From Candidatus Saccharimonadota bacterium (lineage in GTDB: Bacteria; Patescibacteriota; Saccharimonadia; Saccharimonadales; JAGQNJ01), in NCBI GenBank assembly GCA_020428115.1, contig JAGQNJ010000011.1, positions 1 through 17,749 on the forward strand: a stretch of 17,749 nt of DNA. The letters are read 5' to 3'. Positions 13,284-17,749 of the stretch are shown here, piece by piece. The position numbers and the translations under genes were made by a program. The notes below the pieces were generated by a model. It had not been told where the DNA came from, made no database searches, and saw nothing but the letters and a program-made list of their open reading frames with translations. How positions within the stretch are numbered: position 1 is the first letter of the stretch; every line of letters starts with the position of its first letter.

Positions 13284-13455
13284 CCCAGGCTATAGAGTTT
13301 CTGCTGGTGTCCGTAGTTCCAGGCTCTGGAGGCTCCTGGACCGGTGAATGTAAAAGTGACCTTTAGAGCGAATATGTGGAGCTTGCGGCAGCATTGAGCA
13401 TGGTCACTCTTTTACGATGAACAACCAAGAGCCGGAAGTGTGCCTGGGAGTTTTT
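13284..13455 (+). ncRNA. Candidate structured RNA with nested stems
   Basis: Three pairs of distant segments nest inside one another. CCCAGGC (13284-13290) pairs with GCCTGGG (13442-13448). TTCC-GGCTCT (13317-13327, one bulged A) pairs with AGAGCCGGAA (13428-13437). GTAAAAGTGACC (13350-13361) pairs with GGTCACTCTTTTAC (13402-13415, two bulged bases). The result is a rod of about 165 nt with large internal loops, followed on the plus strand by TTTTT at 13451-13455 and a second T-rich tract. The form is 6S-like, but no Rfam family was recognised: SRP, RNase P and tmRNA hallmarks are absent. No clear promoter was found, so it could instead be a structured 3' UTR of the preceding gene. Confidence 0.45.
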
Positions 13456-13456
13456 G

Positions 13457-13480
13457 TTTCTTTTTACGATTAAAAAGAAA
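13457..13480. terminator. AT-rich inverted repeat, likely bidirectional terminator
   Basis: TTTCTTTTT pairs perfectly with AAAAAGAAA around a 6-nt loop. It lies 9 nt beyond the aminopeptidase stop codon (minus strand) and at the end of the plus-strand RNA candidate. Pure A-T stems make weak terminators alone, but it is flanked by T-rich sequence on both strands. Confidence 0.45.
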
Positions 13481-13489
13481 GGGGAAGGA

Positions 13490-16111
13490 TTATTTTTGGG
13501 CCTTAAAGAAGGCGAGGACTTCTTTCTCGGCTCGCGTGCGCCAGTCTATGCGCCACTGCAACATTTCAATGCCTTGTTTGATTGAACGATCGAGTGCTGG
13601 TGTACTACGATGCGCAAAGAATTCCTTGTACTCAACCAAAAACTCTTCGCTTGCAAAAGCTCGGGCGGCATACATTGGCATTCGCCCAAATGATAAGTCA
13701 CTCCCGAGGTTATCATGCAACCACTGCCAGTTTTGCTTGAGCCACTCCCACGTCTGAGCTCGCGCATGTCTATTCATAAAGCTGTATGCTATCCAGTAAC
13801 TTATATCTTGGTGCCGCACTGAGTCACTGATAATAAGTCCCAGAGACTTTTTAATAACTGCAGGCTGTTTAAACCCCGTGAGCGCTGCAGTTAAGTTATG
13901 ACGCTCCTCAGAGAAATCAGTCGCCTCATGCATTGCCCACAATTTTGCAAAGGTTGTGCTGTCACCGTGACGAGCCGCAGTACCATATACGATACTTCGC
14001 ATATCTGGATCAACCGTTTGATCCTTGAGCTGATGCTCTGTTGGCGACTCGCGCAGGTCAGAGGCAACGTCTTCGGGGTGCCGCATTGCCTTGAATAAGC
14101 TGAGTGCCTTGTCGACAACCTTTTTATCGTCAGCAATTGCAGCTAATCCAAGTACAGTGGGACGCAGTAAAGCATCAAAATGAGTTTCACCTTTCTTTGG
14201 TCGCCATCCAAGCCGCGCAACCTGTGCTTGTACCAGATTTCGTTCGAAGGGTTTCATGTAGTTTCGTAGGTCTGTTTCATAGCCAAGTACGCTCCGCACT
14301 TCACCAAGGTTACGAACGATAACATCCCAAACAGCTGAGTTTGACTCCTCGGTGTAGGAAAGCAGCAGGTCAAGAGCATCGTCGGTATCAGTATACCCAG
14401 CCTTTGCCGCTTCGAAGGAGTCAGACAAGAGGCCAAGGCGGTCGAGAGGAGCGAGCTTGCCGCGCCGTACAAGATCGGCAAGTTCGTGGGTATGCGATGC
14501 GTTGTAGATGGTACGGTAGAATCCGCCATGCCCCTGATTGAGCTTTATATGCAAGGGGTCATCAAGTTCTTGGGTGATTTCACGCTCATCAAGCTCATCT
14601 TTGACTCCAGGGATATTTGCAAGCAATGGTATTGACCAGGTTGTACGGTCGTGTTCCTGGATGTTTGATCGGTTAAGATAGAAGCGTTCTTGGTGTAGAC
14701 GGAGCTGTTGCTGGTCAATTTCTGCGCGAATAATTGGGTAGCCTGGTTTACGTGTCCAGGCATCCATAAATTTCGCTACAGGCTTGTGAGATATTTCTTC
14801 TAGTGCCTTCCAAAGGTCGACGGTATCAGTATTCGCGTGACTGTGCTTCTTGAGGTAGTATCGTAGACCATCACGGAAAGCCTGCGCCCCAAGGTACTGG
14901 TGCAGCATATGAATAACACTAGAGCCCTTTTCGTAACTAATCGCATCGAAAATGGTTCGGATTTCATCAGGATGTTTGATGGGCACCTCGATTGGGTGTG
15001 TATGCTCAAGTGCGTCATGCTTGAGTGCTGACTGTTGTTCGTTGGCAATGAACTGGGTCCACATGTCCCATTCGGGGAAAATGTGGTCAATTGCCAAATA
15101 TTCTATCCAACTCGCAAAGCCTTCGTTGAGCCATAGGTCTGTCCACCAGCGCATGGTAACGAGATTTCCAAACCACTGGTGCGCGAGTTCATGGGCGACC
15201 ACCATTGCCACCCATTGCTTGCTCGAGAGACTAGTGTTTTTGGGGTCAACTAACATTGCTTGTTCGCGGTATGTTATCAGCCCCCAATTCTCCATAGCGC
15301 CACTAGCAAAATCAGGCAGCGCAACCATATCGCATTTCTTGAGCGGGTAGGGTATTGCAAAATATTCGTTGTAGAATTCTAGGCACTGTACCGCCACATC
15401 GAGGGCAAACTGGGTGTTTGCAACATTATCTGGTGTCGCGTATGTACGAACAGTAACCCCAGACTTGGTTTTTTTCTGCAAATAGCCTAGTTCTCCGAAC
15501 ACAAAAGCCAGAAGGTACGATGACATTATTGGGGTTCGCTCAAAGGCGACCGTTTGAGTCTGACCTTGAACTTTGCGGGTTTTGACAGGAGTATTTGCTA
15601 ATACGACTTCGTCTTTTGGCACGGTTAGGGTTAGGTCAAATGTCGCTTTTGCTTCTGGTTCGTCAATGCAAGGGAAGGCTTCACGTGCGTGATGGCTCTC
15701 GAACTGGGTTGCAATAAGCTGCTTGGCAACACCAGCTTGCTTGAAGTGGCAAGGGTAAATACCGTTCATTTGCTTGGTAATTTTGCCATGAAACTCTAGG
15801 GTTACAATGTAGTTACCTGGATATAGAAGCTGCTCACTGTGTAGCCGAACTTCATCCTGTGAATTGTGGGTGTTTATACGACTAATCGGCATGGACTGTG
15901 CTACGCCCTGCTTGGGAGTGTGTACTAGTGTAGCGTTGGTTATCTTGAGTGCTTTTTGATGGAAGGCAATTCGCTTACTGGGCCTACCGATTTTGTGTCC
16001 ACGTATGGTGACCGTGCCCGCAAAGGATGTTTTGTCTTCACTAATTACCAGCGCCAGGTCATAGTGTTCTGGTTTGAATTGCTCGATAAGTCGTTTGACG
16101 GTTTTTGCCAT
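13490..16111 (-). CDS. M1-family zinc aminopeptidase
   Basis: Removes N-terminal residues from peptides, probably to recycle amino acids from imported or degraded peptides. The 873-aa protein has no signal peptide, so it is likely cytoplasmic. The N-terminal beta domain spans about 1-200. The catalytic domain carries the exopeptidase motif GAMENWG (271-277), the zinc site HELAH (307-311) with Glu330 exactly 18 residues after the second His, and the transition-state Tyr393 in ISYEKGSS. The C-terminal half is a long helical ERAP1_C-like domain. The layout matches eukaryotic-type aminopeptidase N and tricorn-interacting factors more than E. coli PepN, so no symbol is given. It is a single-gene unit, divergent from the 16175 gene, and starts 9 nt after an extended -10 box without a clear Shine-Dalgarno. 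Confidence 0.95.
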   Translation of the reverse strand: MAKTVKRLIEQFKPEHYDLALVISEDKTSFAGTVTIRGHKIGRPSKRIAFHQKALKITNATLVHTPKQGVAQSMPISRINTHNSQDEVRLHSEQLLYPGNYIVTLEFHGKITKQMNGIYPCHFKQAGVAKQLIATQFESHHAREAFPCIDEPEAKATFDLTLTVPKDEVVLANTPVKTRKVQGQTQTVAFERTPIMSSYLLAFVFGELGYLQKKTKSGVTVRTYATPDNVANTQFALDVAVQCLEFYNEYFAIPYPLKKCDMVALPDFASGAMENWGLITYREQAMLVDPKNTSLSSKQWVAMVVAHELAHQWFGNLVTMRWWTDLWLNEGFASWIEYLAIDHIFPEWDMWTQFIANEQQSALKHDALEHTHPIEVPIKHPDEIRTIFDAISYEKGSSVIHMLHQYLGAQAFRDGLRYYLKKHSHANTDTVDLWKALEEISHKPVAKFMDAWTRKPGYPIIRAEIDQQQLRLHQERFYLNRSNIQEHDRTTWSIPLLANIPGVKDELDEREITQELDDPLHIKLNQGHGGFYRTIYNASHTHELADLVRRGKLAPLDRLGLLSDSFEAAKAGYTDTDDALDLLLSYTEESNSAVWDVIVRNLGEVRSVLGYETDLRNYMKPFERNLVQAQVARLGWRPKKGETHFDALLRPTVLGLAAIADDKKVVDKALSLFKAMRHPEDVASDLRESPTEHQLKDQTVDPDMRSIVYGTAARHGDSTTFAKLWAMHEATDFSEERHNLTAALTGFKQPAVIKKSLGLIISDSVRHQDISYWIAYSFMNRHARAQTWEWLKQNWQWLHDNLGSDLSFGRMPMYAARAFASEEFLVEYKEFFAHRSTPALDRSIKQGIEMLQWRIDWRTRAEKEVLAFFKAQK

Positions 16112-16120
16112 GTACAGAGT

Positions 16121-16129
16121 ATTCTATCA
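16121..16129 (-). promoter_or_regulatory. Extended -10 of the aminopeptidase gene
   Basis: On the minus strand TGA-TAGAAT (16129 down to 16121) ends 9 nt before the ATG at 16111, predicting a leader of only 2-3 nt. The -35 is poor. It is back to back with the plus-strand promoter whose -35 begins at 16136. Confidence 0.5.
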
Positions 16130-16135
16130 TAGGAA

Positions 16136-16164
16136 TTGACCAAGTATTGCATGCATGGTATAAT
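16136..16164 (+). promoter_or_regulatory. Strong promoter for the gene at 16175
   Basis: TTGACC (16136-16141), a 17-nt spacer and TATAAT (16159-16164) preceded by TGG. It is the best promoter match in the window, with the -10 ending 10 nt before the ATG. The TTG at 16136, where the open frame begins, is the -35 box and not a start codon. Confidence 0.75.
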
Positions 16165-16174
16165 ATTTGTATCT

Positions 16175-16768
16175 ATGAATGCCGATATTCCTTCTTTTGA
16201 AACAGATGTATTACTAGATACGCCAGATGCATTGCTTGCGACTGAGAGCGCAATTCGTGGTGTCCGCAGGCAGTTTGAAGACCTATCGGACAGACTATGG
16301 TCAAGTGGAGAGATCCAGGCGGTACGAGAAGAACTCGATGGAGTTGAATTTACGGCCTGGAAGCAGTATGGCACACCAGAAGTTGCTAAAGTTGACCCAC
16401 AGGCTACCGAGCACCGTACTCAGCGCTATGCATCATGGCTAGACAGCGGAATATACTATACCGCTTTTGGAGATAGGCCACTGTATATTTACCGAGAACA
16501 GGAGTACATTGCGCCATTGCCAACCTCTTGGGACCCGCAGGCTATGCTGCAGCTTGCGAAGCTAGAGGTTATTGAAACGCGCTATTCTGTGTACGCTACA
16601 CCTTCTGGAACGTGGAAATTTAGGGTACGACATGGGTCTGGGCCTGTAAAGCCGGGTGACCACAATGTCTCTGTACCACTAGTCCAGGAGGTTGCACTAC
16701 ATAGTGGTACCACGTATCGCAGAGGTGAGCTTGCACAGAAATTGGCAGCCTTTGAGGCCAGGGTTTGA
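16175..16768 (+). CDS. Unrecognised soluble protein
   Basis: A 197-aa protein with no family recognised, no membrane helix and no signal peptide. The N-terminal ~60 residues are acidic and helical (TDVLLDTPDALLATESAIRG). The remainder is mixed, with many aromatic residues (ASWLDSGIYYTAFGDRPLYI, about 91-110) and a basic patch WKFRVRHGSGPVKPGDH (about 145-161). Start chosen at the ATG at 16175, because upstream codons are the promoter. The predicted transcript begins about 4 nt before the ATG, so there is no room for a Shine-Dalgarno. Its TGA stop overlaps the -35 box of the next promoter. Confidence 0.75.
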   Translation: MNADIPSFETDVLLDTPDALLATESAIRGVRRQFEDLSDRLWSSGEIQAVREELDGVEFTAWKQYGTPEVAKVDPQATEHRTQRYASWLDSGIYYTAFGDRPLYIYREQEYIAPLPTSWDPQAMLQLAKLEVIETRYSVYATPSGTWKFRVRHGSGPVKPGDHNVSVPLVQEVALHSGTTYRRGELAQKLAAFEARV

Positions 16769-16793
16769 CCGAGCGGAGCGAATTTGATATACT
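16765..16793 (+). promoter_or_regulatory. Promoter upstream of nusA
   Basis: TTGACC (16765-16770), a 17-nt spacer and TATACT (16788-16793) preceded by TGA. The -35 overlaps the stop codon of the preceding gene. Transcription should start at about 16800, only about 7 nt before an intrinsic terminator. Confidence 0.7.
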
Positions 16794-16806
16794 ACGGGTG
16801 TATTAG

Positions 16807-16830
16807 TCCGGCCGGCAGGTCGGATTTTTT
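16807..16830 (+). terminator. Intrinsic terminator at the start of the nusA leader
   Basis: TCCGGCC (16807-16813) pairs with GGTCGGA (16818-16824; one G-T wobble) around GGCA, followed by six T's. It can end the upstream gene's transcript. Because the nusA promoter lies in front of it, it can also act as an attenuator for nusA. Confidence 0.8.
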
Positions 16831-16847
16831 CGTACCTTGAGCTCACC

Positions 16848-16918
16848 GTGTTAGCCTACTTTCTGCCAGAGTCAGAAACTCTGTTAACACTTTTGGCACA
16901 GAATTTAGTTAACGACTC
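16848..16918 (+). promoter_or_regulatory. Foldable nusA leader with competing pairings
   Basis: CAGAGT (16867-16872) pairs with ACTCTG (16878-16883), enclosed by GTGTTA (16848-16853) with TAACAC (16885-16890). An alternative uses the two copies of GTTAAC (16883-16888 and 16908-16913) plus GAGTC (16869-16873) with GACTC (16914-16918). The two folds share bases and exclude each other. No second promoter was found between here and nusA. Confidence 0.4.
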
Positions 16919-17031
16919 CGACACTACCTCTTCGTATTACATGTACGATTCGGTCCGTTTCTCGTCGTTGCCCAAATTCTGTATCCAAATGCAGCCAAGG
17001 TCTCAAAATGATCAACACGAAAGGAAAAAAT

Positions 17032-17749
17032 ATGGAACTAGATATGAAACAACTCGGTATGGCAGTAAAGGCTATTGCCGAAGAGAAGAACTTGCCAGAA
17101 GATGCCGTCCAAGAAATCGTCGAGCAGGCACTTGCCGCGGCGTATCGGCGTGATTATGGTGATCGCGAACAAGAAGTACGCGTAACGATGAACCTCAATA
17201 CTGGTGATGTCGATGCTTACGTCGAAAAGGAAGTGGTCGACACTGTCGAAGACGAACAGACACAGATCAGCCTAAGTAAAGCCCAGGCTATACGCAAAAA
17301 TGCAAAAGTTGGTGAAACCGTAGAAATCCACCAAAAGGTTGATAGTTTTGGCCGTGTTGCAGCGCAGACAGCCAAACAAGTTATCCTGCAACGTCTGCGC
17401 GAAGCAGAGCGAGAGATCATCATGAATGAGTACGAAGACAAAATCGGCACGGTTATTAACGGAATCGTTGCTCGAGTTGAGGGTCGCATGGTTCGAGTCG
17501 ACCTAGGCAAGGCGCAAGCATTAATGCCAGGGAGTGAGCAGATACAGGGTGAACATTACTATCCAGGGCAACGGCTCAAGGTGTACCTCAAGGATGTAGA
17601 GCGTGGCCTTCGTGGTCCACAGCTTATTGTCTCACGTGGTAGCAAAGAATTTGTCGAGTGCTTTTCCAACGTCCAGAAGCACGCGGCCGAGCATGGAGGA
17701 TCTCTGGTCTGTGGCTGGTCCATCGTGGAATGGCCCGGGGTGTTCCTCG
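17032..17749 (+). CDS. nusA: Transcription termination/antitermination factor NusA (5' part)
   Basis: NusA binds RNA polymerase and nascent RNA, promotes pausing and hairpin-dependent termination, and takes part in antitermination complexes. The gene runs off the window after 239 codons. The N-terminal domain (about 1-125) has EEKNLPEDAVQEIVEQALAA and AYRRDYG, typical of NusA. An S1 domain (about 134-205) includes KIGTVINGIVARVEG and MPGSEQIQGEHYYPGQRLKV, and GPQLIVSRGSKEF then enters KH1. The ATG at 17032 is preceded by AAAGGA at 17020-17025; an in-frame ATG at 17008 with AAGG upstream is an alternative adding eight residues. From 17659 to the end the frame stays open, but the protein no longer reads like NusA except for scattered positions. 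A leader of about 230 nt precedes it. Confidence 0.92.
   Translation, partial: MELDMKQLGMAVKAIAEEKNLPEDAVQEIVEQALAAAYRRDYGDREQEVRVTMNLNTGDVDAYVEKEVVDTVEDEQTQISLSKAQAIRKNAKVGETVEIHQKVDSFGRVAAQTAKQVILQRLREAEREIIMNEYEDKIGTVINGIVARVEGRMVRVDLGKAQALMPGSEQIQGEHYYPGQRLKVYLKDVERGLRGPQLIVSRGSKEFVECFSNVQKHAAEHGGSLVCGWSIVEWPGVFL

Larger units (their letters stand above)
13173..13489 (+). other. 317-bp gene-free region between convergent genes
   Basis: No coding frame of merit. It holds a partial AT-rich hairpin just after the upstream gene (13208-13227, CTTTTTGCTACCAAAAG type), a nested foldable stretch (13284-13448), a T-rich tract (13451-13465) and a perfect 9-bp AT-rich inverted repeat (13457-13480). 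Confidence 0.65.

Noticed and set aside
13284..13455. Assignment of the structured region as SRP RNA, RNase P RNA or tmRNA
   Set aside because: SRP helix-8 GGAAGGAAGCAGCC type sequence, RNase P core GAGGAAAGUCC and the tmRNA 3' tRNA-like end are all absent. A 6S assignment is left only as a hypothesis.
16848..17153. 101-codon open frame starting in the nusA leader
   Set aside because: It overlaps the start of nusA in another frame, its GTG has no Shine-Dalgarno, and the composition (runs of Arg, Tyr, Thr) is that of a shadow frame.

Overview
The window is a compact stretch of chromosomal core genes from a small-genome bacterium. The gene set, small intergenic gaps, short divergent L27 and XseA/XseB, scarce Shine-Dalgarno sites and single-domain regulators suggest a Patescibacteria/CPR organism, most likely a Saccharibacteria (TM7) lineage. 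That placement is inference from protein look and gene neighbourhood. TGA is used as an ordinary stop (for example at the ends of the flippase gene and of the gene ending at 16768), which argues against the UGA-recoding CPR groups. No phage, transposon, CRISPR array, tRNA or rRNA gene was seen.

Layout. (1) 1-2559, + strand: the 3' part of ftsE, then ftsX, then a secreted coiled-coil CHAP-domain peptidoglycan hydrolase. This resembles the FtsEX/PcsB division module, in which an ABC-type complex gates a cell-wall hydrolase. (2) 2665-3906: a membrane-anchored PDZ/S41 C-terminal processing protease. (3) 3907-4452: a 546-bp gene-free region rich in inverted repeats. (4) 4453-7464: CTP synthase (pyrG), a stand-alone receiver-domain response regulator and an FHA-domain protein, each with its own promoter. 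(5) 7575-9053, - strand: a Trm11/TrmG10-like RNA methyltransferase followed by ribosomal protein L27 (rpmA). (6) 9109-12471, + strand: a YbhN/MprF-type flippase-domain protein, xseA, an unrecognised gene with a full-consensus Shine-Dalgarno, xseB, and a membrane-anchored methyltransferase resembling the FAM173 lysine methyltransferases. (7) 12510-13172: a single-pass membrane protein of unknown function. (8) 13173-13489: a gene-free stretch holding a nested, rod-like RNA structure candidate followed by T-runs. (9) 13490-16111, - strand: a large cytoplasmic M1 aminopeptidase. (10) 16175-16768, +: an unrecognised protein. (11) 16765-17749: a nusA leader with a strong promoter, an intrinsic terminator immediately after it and further foldable sequence, then the 5' part of nusA, whose last ~90 bases look unreliable.

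Two regulatory themes stand out. Several first genes (response regulator, RNA methyltransferase, membrane protein) have a -10 box ending exactly 7 nt before the ATG, and others 9-12 nt before it. This predicts leaderless or near-leaderless mRNAs and coexists with genes that have good Shine-Dalgarno sites. Second, the nusA promoter reads almost at once into an intrinsic terminator, the kind of site NusA itself acts on, so termination-based autoregulation is plausible.

All positions, motifs and repeats were read by eye; family assignments rest on recognised motifs and have not been checked by database search.
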